Shown in pieces: positions 37,431 to 48,895 of a DNA stretch of 64,000 nucleotides. How positions within the stretch are numbered: position 1 is the stretch's first letter; each line of letters starts with the position of its first letter. The stretch comes from Bacteroidaceae bacterium. GTDB taxonomy: Bacteria > Bacteroidota > Bacteroidia > Bacteroidales > Bacteroidaceae. The DNA is taken from positions 62,001-126,000 of the forward strand of contig JAGCDQ010000022.1 of the NCBI GenBank assembly GCA_017651245.1. The letters run 5' to 3'. The notes under the pieces were generated by a model that did not search any database, was not told where the DNA came from, and saw only the letters and a list, made by a program, of their open reading frames with translations. The translations under genes and the position numbers were made by a program.

Positions 37431-38186
37431 ATGAAAAAGTTATTCTTCTCGTTCATGATGTTGGCAATGGGCTTCTATGCTCAGGCACAGCAGTTGGATG
37501 TGTGTACCAAGCCATATGGTGACAATGGCAGCGAAGTCACGGTCATCAAGCCCACAGTCGCCAATTTCCTTCAGTTGCTCTCCATGAATGAGGAGCAATT
37601 CAAGGCAGTTATGGAGGCAAACAAGTACGGTCCACAAATGCCACGAGGCAATGCGATCTCCTATTGGAATGGCGGTCCAGACAACTTCCAGTTTGCCAAG
37701 TGTGTGAACTCTTTCATTTACAACAGGGACACGAAAGAGGTGCATTTCGCTGTGGGTAATGACATGATCTATCCACAAGGTTCCCTCATGGCACTCTATC
37801 GTGAATTGCAACCTTATCGTAAGGAGGGGGCAGAGAATGCACGCCCAGGTTTTCCAACTCCACCTGCTGCACAGCCCGGTCAGGTGACTCCACCTACAGT
37901 ACAGCCCGGTCAGGCAACGCCTCCAACGGCACAGCCTGGTCAGGTGACTCCTCCAACAGTACGTCCTGGTGCGGGATTTGGTCAAGGTCCTCGTCAGGGT
38001 GCAGGACCTGGCAGAAACAGAATGGGTAGAGGCAGAGGAGGCATGGGACGTGGCGGTGCCTTTGGCAGAGCACGTACTGACACCTTCGAAGTGAAGAACG
38101 ACGATGGTTCCATCTACACCTTTACCATCACAGCTAACCCACGTTTCTTCTACGTGACGGCAAAGAAGCAGGAGGCTGCCAAGTAA
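37431..38186 (+). CDS. Secreted protein with Pro-rich repeats and Gly/Arg-rich segment
   Basis: Start at ATG 37431 (or 37425) gives a signal peptide (MKKLFFSFMMLAMGFYAQA). A folded domain covers about 20-135 (ending in FAVGNDMIYPQGSLMALYREL). A proline-rich section (about 145-185) has four copies of a 10-residue unit of QPGQVTPPT type, followed by a Gly/Arg-rich segment (about 185-215, GRGRGGMGRGG) and a conserved final beta-hairpin (DGSIYTFTITANPRFFYVTAKK). I do not recognise the family. A truncated copy of its 3' end with the same terminator lies at 40850-41083. Confidence 0.75.
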   Translation: MKKLFFSFMMLAMGFYAQAQQLDVCTKPYGDNGSEVTVIKPTVANFLQLLSMNEEQFKAVMEANKYGPQMPRGNAISYWNGGPDNFQFAKCVNSFIYNRDTKEVHFAVGNDMIYPQGSLMALYRELQPYRKEGAENARPGFPTPPAAQPGQVTPPTVQPGQATPPTAQPGQVTPPTVRPGAGFGQGPRQGAGPGRNRMGRGRGGMGRGGAFGRARTDTFEVKNDDGSIYTFTITANPRFFYVTAKKQEAAK

Positions 38187-38208
38187 AGGAATCTCCCAGA
38201 AATAGAAA

Positions 38209-38240
38209 CAGGCTACTCTCGATGAGGGTGGCCTGCTTTT
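38209..38240 (+). terminator. Terminator after the Pro/Gly/Arg-rich protein
   Basis: CAGGCTAC (38209-38216) pairs with GTGGCCTG (38228-38235) with one weak pair, followed by CTTTT. A perfect copy of this hairpin is at 41049-41083. Confidence 0.7.
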
Positions 38241-38365
38241 ATTCAGATACATTAGGTATCCTGTTTGACGGGGTATAGATGCCATTTTCTCCTATCCGGA
38301 ATCATAAAGTCACATTTCTTGTAACTATTCCATAAGTTTTTGTAACGTCACGGAAAGGCGCTCAA

Positions 38366-38386
38366 GCAAGATTCTTGCTAACTTTG
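38366..38386 (+). promoter_or_regulatory. Promoter with palindromic operator candidate, upstream of CotH protein
   Basis: TAACTTTG (38379-38386) is directly preceded by a perfect palindrome, GCAAGA-T-TCTTGC (38366-38378). No -33 TTTG is seen. The palindrome would fit a dimeric regulator touching the promoter. Confidence 0.5.
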
Positions 38387-38422
38387 CAACACCAATTCGT
38401 GATACAACCAAAACTGATAGAT

Positions 38423-40750
38423 ATGTTCAAGAAACTAATGGCAGGCATCGCCTTGCTCATCATGGGGCCCATCGGTGTGATGGCTCAACAGGTCACACTG
38501 AGCAAGCCTCACGGCTTTTGCGATGCACCCTTCACCCTGACAATGGCAATAGAAGCGGGAAAATATGCGGAAGGATGGGATATCCGCTACACCTTGGACA
38601 GCAGTACACCCACTGCCGCCAGTCCTGCTTACACAAAACCGATATCCATCCATGGCAGCACCATCGTGCGTGCGGCAGCCTTTGATGGAGAGGGACAGAT
38701 GACGGACATCACTACCGCCACCTACTTGTTTGTGGATGATGTGATGAATCAAAGCGACACCCCCGAGGGCTATCCGACCGAATGGGGACAATACATCCAG
38801 ATGGGCGGAATAGCACCAGCTGACTATGGTATGGATGCCGAGATGACGAAGGATGCTATGCTGGCTCCGAAGATTCGTGAAGGCCTACAGTCTTTGCCTG
38901 TGCTGAGCATCGTGACCGACAAGGAAAATCTCTTCTCTCATGAAAATGATGAAGAGACAGGTGGCATCTACATCTTCACGGGTCCTCCTGTGGGTGATGC
39001 CACAGGACACGGCTGGACACGTCCTGCCAGCATTGAGTTGATGGGGGGTGAACAGGCACACAACCTCAGTGCCACTTGTGGACTGCGTCTGCATGGTGGT
39101 CATGGTCGTCTGGCAGAGAAGAATCCCAAACACTCGTTCCGTCTGGTCTTCAAGAGTAATTACGGGTTGAAGAAACTGGAATATCCTCTTTTTGGTGAGG
39201 ACGAGCCAGACGAGTTCGACCAGCTTGTGCTGCGTTGTCACTTTGGCAATGCTTGGCAGCACTGGCTCGAGTCCAACCGTCAGAAGGCACAATACACCCG
39301 TGATGTGTGGGCGCGTAGGATGCAGAAGAAAATGGGACAAACCAGCGTGAATGCACTCTACGTGAACCTTTTCATCAACGGCATGTACTGGGGACTCTAC
39401 AACATCGCTGAACGAGTGGACGACCAGTTTGGCAAAGACCATCTGGGTGGCAAGAAGAGCGACATTGACGTGATCAAGGTAGAAGAGGATGGTGGCATTC
39501 ACCTCGAAGCTGCAGAGGGTGACATGGAGGCATGGAACCTGATGGTGGAGACCGCTGCCCGTGCTGCCGATGATGATGCTTACGAACAGTTGGATTCGCT
39601 GCTCGACATCGACAGCTTCATTGACTACATGCTCATCAACCAATATGGGGGCAACACCGACTGGGATTACCACAACTGGTATGCCATCCGTCGGAGAGGA
39701 CTGGACAGCGAGGGGTTCCGTTTCCTTTGCTGGGACACTGAACTCATCTTCGACAATGTGGATGAAAACGTGCTGAGCAAGGACAATGGTGACGCTTACC
39801 CCACAGGTATCTTCCACCACCTGATGGAGAACGAACAGTTTGTGCGTCAATACCTCCGTCGAGCCAAGCAAGTGTTGGTAGATGACGGCTTTTTAGGTGA
39901 AACGTCCGTCGTGGCGGTTTGGGACAGCCTTTACCACAACATCGAGACAGCCCTCTATGCCGAAGCGGCTCGCTGGGGTGACTACCGACGCGATGTGCAT
40001 CCCTATTCCACCAGAGGCAATCTCTACACGGTGGATAACCAATACTTGAAGGAGCGTGACCGACTCCTAACGCAGTACTTCCCCTACAGGAGCGAGAAGG
40101 TGCTGCAGAGCATCGTGAGACTGGCTGACATTGACGACTTCGAAGCACCTGATGGATGGGAACGTCTCACCGCTTCCATGTTCCACGAATGGGATGGCAC
40201 CGATGCTGATGCACAACCGCTTGACAAGCAGGTCAAGGTGGATTGGAACATGAACAAGGAGGCACAGGGTGGTACCGCCATAGCAGGTTTCTCGAATGTG
40301 GACCACAACCAATATGCCGACATCAGCCAATATGAAAAACTCGTGATTCGAGGTTCAGGCAGTGAAATCCGTATCTTGGCAAACCGACTGGTGGCTCATG
40401 GCGAATGGAAACAGATTACGGTCTCCCTCAACAGCAATGATCCCTATTGGGATGACGAAATCGAGGCGATTGTCCTGCCGCTGGAGGACTTGCGCACCAC
40501 TCGCACCAGCAGTGGCAATGTGCGTGACGACGATTTCTTGCACCTGCATGTGCTGAAAGTGGATTGGAATAAGACCGCCAACGTGCGCAGCGTCTACCTC
40601 GTACCGTCCGAAGAGACGCTTGCTGTCACCCGTCCTGCCACCACTCCTGTCTATGATGACCAGTATTACAACCTCCAGGGTCAACCCGTGGAACATCCAA
40701 CCCATGGCATCTACATCTATCATGGCAGAAAAGTCATGATCAAGCCCTGA
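38423..40750 (+). CDS. Secreted CotH-domain protein with N-terminal chitobiase-like domain
   Basis: The frame is open from 38375, but that would start with TTG inside the promoter; ATG 38423 begins a signal peptide (MFKKLMAGIALLIMGPIGVMAQ). Residues about 25-100 resemble a chitobiase/hexosaminidase C-terminal domain (DIRYTLDSSTPTAASPAYT). The CotH kinase-like domain follows (about 150-560) with GLRLHGGHGR, KHSFRLVFKS, YVNLFINGMYWGLYNIAERVDD and FLCWDTELIFDN. The last 120 residues end in NLQGQPVEHPTHGIYI..GRKV, nearly the same terminal motif as the GH30 protein at 4181. CotH proteins in spore formers are protein kinases; what this secreted one modifies is unknown. Confidence 0.85.
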   Translation: MFKKLMAGIALLIMGPIGVMAQQVTLSKPHGFCDAPFTLTMAIEAGKYAEGWDIRYTLDSSTPTAASPAYTKPISIHGSTIVRAAAFDGEGQMTDITTATYLFVDDVMNQSDTPEGYPTEWGQYIQMGGIAPADYGMDAEMTKDAMLAPKIREGLQSLPVLSIVTDKENLFSHENDEETGGIYIFTGPPVGDATGHGWTRPASIELMGGEQAHNLSATCGLRLHGGHGRLAEKNPKHSFRLVFKSNYGLKKLEYPLFGEDEPDEFDQLVLRCHFGNAWQHWLESNRQKAQYTRDVWARRMQKKMGQTSVNALYVNLFINGMYWGLYNIAERVDDQFGKDHLGGKKSDIDVIKVEEDGGIHLEAAEGDMEAWNLMVETAARAADDDAYEQLDSLLDIDSFIDYMLINQYGGNTDWDYHNWYAIRRRGLDSEGFRFLCWDTELIFDNVDENVLSKDNGDAYPTGIFHHLMENEQFVRQYLRRAKQVLVDDGFLGETSVVAVWDSLYHNIETALYAEAARWGDYRRDVHPYSTRGNLYTVDNQYLKERDRLLTQYFPYRSEKVLQSIVRLADIDDFEAPDGWERLTASMFHEWDGTDADAQPLDKQVKVDWNMNKEAQGGTAIAGFSNVDHNQYADISQYEKLVIRGSGSEIRILANRLVAHGEWKQITVSLNSNDPYWDDEIEAIVLPLEDLRTTRTSSGNVRDDDFLHLHVLKVDWNKTANVRSVYLVPSEETLAVTRPATTPVYDDQYYNLQGQPVEHPTHGIYIYHGRKVMIKP

Positions 40751-40776
40751 CGACAATCATTCTTAATGGCATCAGA

Positions 40777-40852
40777 TTCAGGTCGCCGTTCTTGCGCTGG
40801 GTGAGTCGGAAGTAGATGGGCGACACCCCGAGGTTCTGCTTGATGAACCGGC
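40777..40852 (-). pseudogene. Fragment of an AraC-family regulator 3' end
   Basis: These 76 bases match the last part of the regulator gene at 44228-44698 (its bases 44244 to about 44319) with only about three differences; the encoded residues [14 protein letters not shown] are kept. The match stops at a GGC junction where it joins a piece of another gene. The frame runs on past the homology (to about 40743) and has no start. It is a non-functional remnant. Confidence 0.85.
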
Positions 40853-41025
40853 AGAAACAGAATGGGAAGAGGCAGAGGAGGCTTCGGACGTGGTGGTGCG
40901 TTTGGCAGAACCCGTACTGACACTTTCGAGGTGAAGAGTGAAGATGGCACCATCTACACGTTCTCCATCGGTGCTTTCCCACGTTTCTTCTATGTGACGG
41001 CAAGCAAGAAGGAGGCTGCCAAGTA
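40850..41025 (+). pseudogene. Fragment of the Pro/Gly/Arg-rich protein gene, 3' end
   Basis: This is a truncated second copy of bases 38010-38186: GRNRMGRGRGG, RTDTFEVK and PRFFYVTA are still readable in frame up to a TAA stop. No start codon or signal remains. The following terminator is also copied. The join with the AraC fragment is at a shared GGCnGAAA word, which suggests a microhomology-driven rearrangement. Confidence 0.87.
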
Positions 41026-41048
41026 AAAGAATCTCCCGGAAATAGAAA

Positions 41049-41083
41049 CAGGCTACGCTCAGATGAGGGTAGCCTGCTTTTTT
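41049..41083 (+). terminator. Copied terminator of the gene fragment
   Basis: CAGGCTAC (41049-41056) and GTAGCCTG (41069-41076) pair perfectly and are followed by CTTTTTT. It is now placed to end plus-strand transcription in front of the convergent GH2 gene. Confidence 0.8.
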
Positions 41084-41112
41084 ATATATATGTGTCGTGT
41101 TTGCGATGGTTC

Positions 41113-44698
<3,586 letters not shown>

Positions 44699-44722
44699 TT
44701 CTTTTTTGTTATAAATCCGGCG

Positions 44723-44754
44723 CAAATATAGCAATTTATTTTGGCAATAGCAAA
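44723..44754 (-). promoter_or_regulatory. Promoter of the AraC-GH2 unit
   Basis: TTTG (complement of 44751-44754) and TATATTTG (complement of 44723-44730) with a 20-base spacer on the minus strand. Confidence 0.7.
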
Positions 44755-44783
44755 CCGACGGACGATTTTTATTGTCATATGCC

Positions 44784-45002
44784 TGCAATGCTATCTCCCT
44801 GACGGTGGCATATCCTCCCTTTTTTGCAATGCTATCTCTTTCATGGTGGCATATCTTTCCATTTTTTTCGATGCTATATCCCTGTCTCGGACATATCTTC
44901 TATTATCATTTGATGTTATTTTCCAATGTCGGACATATCCTCCCATCTCATTTGAGGCTATTCTCTTATGTTGGATATATCCTCTAATTTCATTTAAGGC
45001 TA
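44784..45002. repeat. Degenerate 42-bp tandem repeat array
   Basis: Five diverged units of 42 bases plus a partial sixth run from 44784 to the GH29 stop codon. The most conserved words are GATGCTAT or GAGGCTAT near the start of a unit and ACATATCCTCC in its second half. The GH29 stop codon itself (complement of 45000-45002) is part of the last unit. Unit length is a multiple of three, but the frame of the GH29 gene is closed after its stop. Confidence 0.8.
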
Positions 45003-46733
45003 TTTCTCGGTCAGTACTTCCACATCACTGTACCCCATACGTTCGCCTTGTGCCAGACGGAGACCGTCCACACGGATGACTTTGGCACGGGTGGGCTTGC
45101 AGCGGATGGTCTGCCAGATGGGGTTGTTGACGATGTTGGAGAACTCGCCCTCGCCCAGTGTCTCCCAGGTCTTCCAGTCGGTGGTGGCAGAAATGCGGTA
45201 GTGGGTGATAAGGCCTTCCTTCGAATCCTGTGGTGGCAGATAGCGGAAACCTGTAACATCCGCCTCGTCGTTGAGAGTCACAAACATCACCTTGTCGGTG
45301 CCAAAGAAAATATAATAATCCGATGAATGTTTCTCGCCTGCATCTGGTGTGTCCTGGGTGATGTCTGGTGCCAGATAGACACCTGTTTTCTTGATGATAG
45401 GCTCGCACTTAGCATCTGTGATGGTGAATCTCAGACGGGTGGCTGTGACATTGGGGAAGCAGATGATACGGCGATGACCGATGGTGGTCAGACCATCTCC
45501 ATGATCCACCAGCTCGTCTTTCAGCGGCTGCCACTTTCCATCGACCTCAGCCTCCAGCGAGAACTTCTTCACTCGCTGTCCATAACGAATGTCTTCTTCA
45601 GCTACAAAACGATTGAAAGTGGTGGGTTTCTTGAAGGTGATCATGGTTTCGTTTCCCTGAGTCTTTTTCTTGCCTTTCTTCGCCAAGTCGGTCTTGAACA
45701 CCTCATCAATCATCTTCTTAAAGGCGATGCCACGAAGAGAGTCCGTCGGATGAATGCGTCCATTGGGGGCAATGGGGAAGTTCAGCAACAGTGTGGAATT
45801 GCGTCCCACCGATTTATAATAGGTGTCCATCAGTTTCGACAGGCTCTTCACGTTCTCATTCTCCGTCTCGTGGTAGAACCAACCTGGACGGATGCTGGTA
45901 TTCGTTTCGCCCGGGCACCATACGTTACCGTTCTCCAGTCCGTAGTGCAACTGCTCGTAAGGCACATCGCCTGTTTTGTTCAACAGACTCCAGTTGGTCT
46001 CGCCGATGTTGCCAGCCTCTGTGCCCACCCATCGCAGGTCGCCTCGGTCGCTGCCGTCGTTCCAGATGAGGCATTGGGGCTGTAACTCGCGAATCATCTT
46101 GTAAGTCTCAGGCCATTCATAGTAGGTCGTGCGGTCAATGCGACGGATTTCATTGGCTCCGCCATACCAGCCATCACCACCATTGGCACCATCGAACCAC
46201 ACCTCGAACATGTCGCCATACTCCGTCAGCAACTCGCGCAGCTGGTTGCGAAAGTAGGTCACGTAAGCAGGTTTACCATATTCTGGATGGTTCCTGTCCC
46301 AAGGCGAGAGATAGACGGCATATTCCAGTCCCTCTTCTTTGCAAGCCTCAGCCAGCTCGCGCACCACGTCGCCCTGCCCGTTCTTCCAAGGCGAGTTCTT
46401 CACCGAGTACTCCGTATATTTCGACGGCCACATGCAGAAACCGCAGTGGTGCTTGGCGGTGAAGATGATGCCCTTCATGCCTGCCTGTTTGCAGACACGT
46501 GCCCATTGACGGCAGTCAAGATTGCTGGGGTTGAACAGCTTCGGGTCTTCGTTACCAAAACCCCATTCCTGGTCGGTGTAGGTGTTCAGCGAGTAGTGGA
46601 TGAAGGCATACATCTCCATGTCCTGCCACCGTAGTTGGTTCTCCGATGGCACTGGACCGCATGGTTTTTGTGTTTGCGCTTGACAACTCAGCAACGAGAG
46701 GGCAAGCAGTGTGGCTATTGTCTTAATCTTCAT
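45000..46733 (-). CDS. GH29 alpha-L-fucosidase (first copy)
   Basis: The 577-residue protein has a signal peptide (MKIKTIATLLALSLLSCQAQ; LLSC could also be a lipoprotein site). The GH29 barrel (about 25-340) shows MYAFIHYSLNTYTDQEWG, FTAKHHCGFCMWPSKYTEYS and the nucleophile Asp in FEVWFDGANGGDGW. A C-terminal domain follows, with RVIRVDGLRLAQGE resembling a discoidin-like sandwich. The NTYTDQEWG loop is typical of GH29-B enzymes acting on branched alpha-1,3/1,4-fucose. It lies in the same run of minus-strand genes as the L-galactose operon, so alpha-L-galactoside or fucoside substrates are both possible. Confidence 0.9.
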   Translation of the reverse strand: MKIKTIATLLALSLLSCQAQTQKPCGPVPSENQLRWQDMEMYAFIHYSLNTYTDQEWGFGNEDPKLFNPSNLDCRQWARVCKQAGMKGIIFTAKHHCGFCMWPSKYTEYSVKNSPWKNGQGDVVRELAEACKEEGLEYAVYLSPWDRNHPEYGKPAYVTYFRNQLRELLTEYGDMFEVWFDGANGGDGWYGGANEIRRIDRTTYYEWPETYKMIRELQPQCLIWNDGSDRGDLRWVGTEAGNIGETNWSLLNKTGDVPYEQLHYGLENGNVWCPGETNTSIRPGWFYHETENENVKSLSKLMDTYYKSVGRNSTLLLNFPIAPNGRIHPTDSLRGIAFKKMIDEVFKTDLAKKGKKKTQGNETMITFKKPTTFNRFVAEEDIRYGQRVKKFSLEAEVDGKWQPLKDELVDHGDGLTTIGHRRIICFPNVTATRLRFTITDAKCEPIIKKTGVYLAPDITQDTPDAGEKHSSDYYIFFGTDKVMFVTLNDEADVTGFRYLPPQDSKEGLITHYRISATTDWKTWETLGEGEFSNIVNNPIWQTIRCKPTRAKVIRVDGLRLAQGERMGYSDVEVLTEK

Positions 46734-46751
46734 TGGAAATAGGTATTCTGA

Positions 46752-48422
46752 TTACTTCTTAATCTTCAGCACGGGCATGATGTTGTTCTGCTTCTCAGGA
46801 AGGGTGACGATGAGGGCTTCTTTCGTGCGGGTGAACTTCACCTTGCCATAGCCCAGCAGCTCCACAGACTTGATGGCGGCAGGGTAGAGGTCGGAACCAT
46901 CTGCCAAAGACTTGACGGTGATGGTTTTGTTCTCAGGCCATGCAAGGGCGGTGATGTAGAGCGCCTTCTCGGTCTGTGTGAAGCGGATTTCGTCGGCACC
47001 AGCCTTGGTATATTGCCCGTCGTTGAAACCTTGGGCATTGATTTTGATGTCAGCATTGGCGATGGGACCTTCACCAAAGATTTTCCAAGGACGCGTCTTG
47101 ACAATGCTCTCGCTGTTGATTTTCATCCAGGCACCGAACTCTTTCATAATCGCCAATTCCTTCTCGTCGGGTGTGCCGTCGGCTCTCAATGGTACCGATA
47201 GTAACATGTTACCGTTCTTGCTGACGATGTCCACGAGGAGTTTGGCCACTGTGGCAGCACTCTTGTAACCATTGCGTTCGTAGGTGCCGGTGTTGTAGTG
47301 CCAGTCGCCAATGCAGTTGCAGCATTGCCAAGGACGTTCCATAATCTTATTAGGGGCACCACGTTCCACATCCCAGACAAGGGCATCTTTCATGTCTTCC
47401 TCCAAAATCTTGCCAAACACGACCGCCTCGTTCTTTCCCTTGTGGGTGGCTGCGCTGTGGTTGTACATGTGGGCAGCGATTTTCATCCCTGCATCGCTGA
47501 CAGGATAGAAGGGAAGTACCGTCACATCGAAATAGATGAGGTCAGGGTTGTAACGGTTGATGGCATCGAGGGTGCGATTGTAGAAGTTGGTCACAAACTC
47601 TTGTGTGGGAATGTTGGCTCCACCTTCCCAACCCCATTGGCGATGAATGGCACCATTGTCCCAGGTGTTGTCAGAGAAATCATGGTTCTGAGCATAGAGC
47701 TTCTGGGGGTCAAGTCCCTTCCACCACTTCTCTGTGCCGTCAGCATTGGGCTTGTAGCCATCCTCCTTGGTCAGCCAACCGTCGTACTTCACACCACGCT
47801 TTTCACCCTTCAAATCGAAACGTCGGGATGGTTCGTACCAAGTCCATGCGCGGTCGGCATGGAAGGAAATACCGAATGGAAGTCCTGCTTTCTTGGCAGC
47901 CTTTGCCCAACCGTCGAGGATGTCCTTGTGAGGACCGATGTTTTTCGAGTTCCATTCCTGATATTGGGAGTCCCACAGGTCGAAATTGTCGTGGTGATTG
48001 CCAAGGGCAAAAAAGTATTGTGCCCCACATTCCTCTTTATAGAATTTCACCAGTTCCTCTGGCGTCCAGTTCTCTGCCTTGAAGAGAGGAAGAATGTCCT
48101 TGAAACCCACTTCGCTGGGATGTCCGTAGTGGTCACGATGATAGTTATATTGGTGTCCTCCCTCGAGGTAGAGACCACGCGCCATCCAGTCGCCAGAGCC
48201 TTCCACACATTGAGGTCCCCAATGTGCCCAGATGCCAAACTTCGCATCGCGAAACCACTCAGGTACTTCATAGGTGCGTAGCGAAGACCAATCGGGGGTG
48301 AAGGGACCTGTTGCCATGGGTTCATCATTCTCCAATACAGGCACTTTGTAGTTTTGTGCGCTCATGGTGGTGGCGATGGCCAGGAGGCACGCTACCATTG
48401 TCTTAGGGGATAGGTTCATCAT
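46752..48422 (-). CDS. GH29-family alpha-L-fucosidase (second copy)
   Basis: A signal peptide (MMNLSPKTMVACLLAIATTMSAQ) precedes a GH29 domain (about 35-400): FGIWAHWGPQCVEGSGDW, FFALGNHHDNFDLWDS, GISFHADRAWTWYEP and the probable nucleophile Asp in DLIYFDVTVLPFYP. The C-terminal beta-domain (about 440-556) has ALAWPENKTITVKSL. It is quite divergent from the neighbouring GH29 gene (GH29-A-like wording), so the two probably split substrates. It starts 18 bases upstream of the other GH29 and should be cotranscribed. Confidence 0.88.
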   Translation of the reverse strand: MMNLSPKTMVACLLAIATTMSAQNYKVPVLENDEPMATGPFTPDWSSLRTYEVPEWFRDAKFGIWAHWGPQCVEGSGDWMARGLYLEGGHQYNYHRDHYGHPSEVGFKDILPLFKAENWTPEELVKFYKEECGAQYFFALGNHHDNFDLWDSQYQEWNSKNIGPHKDILDGWAKAAKKAGLPFGISFHADRAWTWYEPSRRFDLKGEKRGVKYDGWLTKEDGYKPNADGTEKWWKGLDPQKLYAQNHDFSDNTWDNGAIHRQWGWEGGANIPTQEFVTNFYNRTLDAINRYNPDLIYFDVTVLPFYPVSDAGMKIAAHMYNHSAATHKGKNEAVVFGKILEEDMKDALVWDVERGAPNKIMERPWQCCNCIGDWHYNTGTYERNGYKSAATVAKLLVDIVSKNGNMLLSVPLRADGTPDEKELAIMKEFGAWMKINSESIVKTRPWKIFGEGPIANADIKINAQGFNDGQYTKAGADEIRFTQTEKALYITALAWPENKTITVKSLADGSDLYPAAIKSVELLGYGKVKFTRTKEALIVTLPEKQNNIMPVLKIKK

Positions 48423-48538
48423 ACTTTTGTGTTGTTTTAAGCGGTTTAATAATAGTTAGTCAGTCAATTAGCCCTTTCTAAAAAACAATAATTGAAAAGA
48501 TGTAGAGAAAAGATTATGTGATTTATGTGAGTTAATCG

Positions 48539-48895
48539 TTAGTCGTAGAGGTAGAACATACGTTCCATCATCTGCCATTTTTCGTCGCTTCTGGCATCGG
48601 TGCGACAGCCTTGCAATCGTGCCACGAAGGCTTCCCATTCGGCTTGCCGAGGCAGAGTGGCGAGTTTGTCCATCGCTGCCTGCCAGTCGAAGTCCTCGGG
48701 TGCATCGACAATCATCACCAATCGTGTGCCGAGGATGTAGATTTCCATCTGGAGAATACCGACAGCCCTGATGCCATCGCGTATCTCCTTCCAATGGAAC
48801 TCCTCCGAGTGCCATTTGCGGTACTCCCGAATCATGTCGGGGTCATTGCGTAGGTCCAGGGTCTGGACGTATCGTTTTGTCGTTGTCTTGCTCAT
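48539..48895 (-). CDS. L-rhamnose/L-fucose mutarotase family protein
   Basis: The frame is open upstream, but ATG 48895 (MSKTTTKRYVQTLDLRND) overlaps the stop of the kinase-fusion gene (ATGA) and is the natural start, giving 118 residues. YVQTLDLRNDPDMIREYRKWH, GILQMEIYILGTRLVMIVD and EKWQMMERMFYL match the RhaM/DUF718 mutarotase family, which interconverts the alpha and beta forms of 6-deoxyhexoses. L-galactose has the same ring configuration as L-fucose, so a role on it is plausible. A 116-bp spacer without clear signals separates it from the GH29 genes. Confidence 0.88.
   Translation of the reverse strand: MSKTTTKRYVQTLDLRNDPDMIREYRKWHSEEFHWKEIRDGIRAVGILQMEIYILGTRLVMIVDAPEDFDWQAAMDKLATLPRQAEWEAFVARLQGCRTDARSDEKWQMMERMFYLYD

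Noticed and set aside
40740-41003. 87-aa chimeric frame on the minus strand at the fragment junction
   Set aside because: It joins antisense sequence of one fragment with the truncated AraC tail, so it is a by-product of the rearrangement.
44741-45079. 112-aa frame across the 42-bp repeats as a real repeat protein
   Set aside because: Its frame is open only because the unit length is a multiple of three; it has no credible start context and runs over the 3' end of the GH29 gene.
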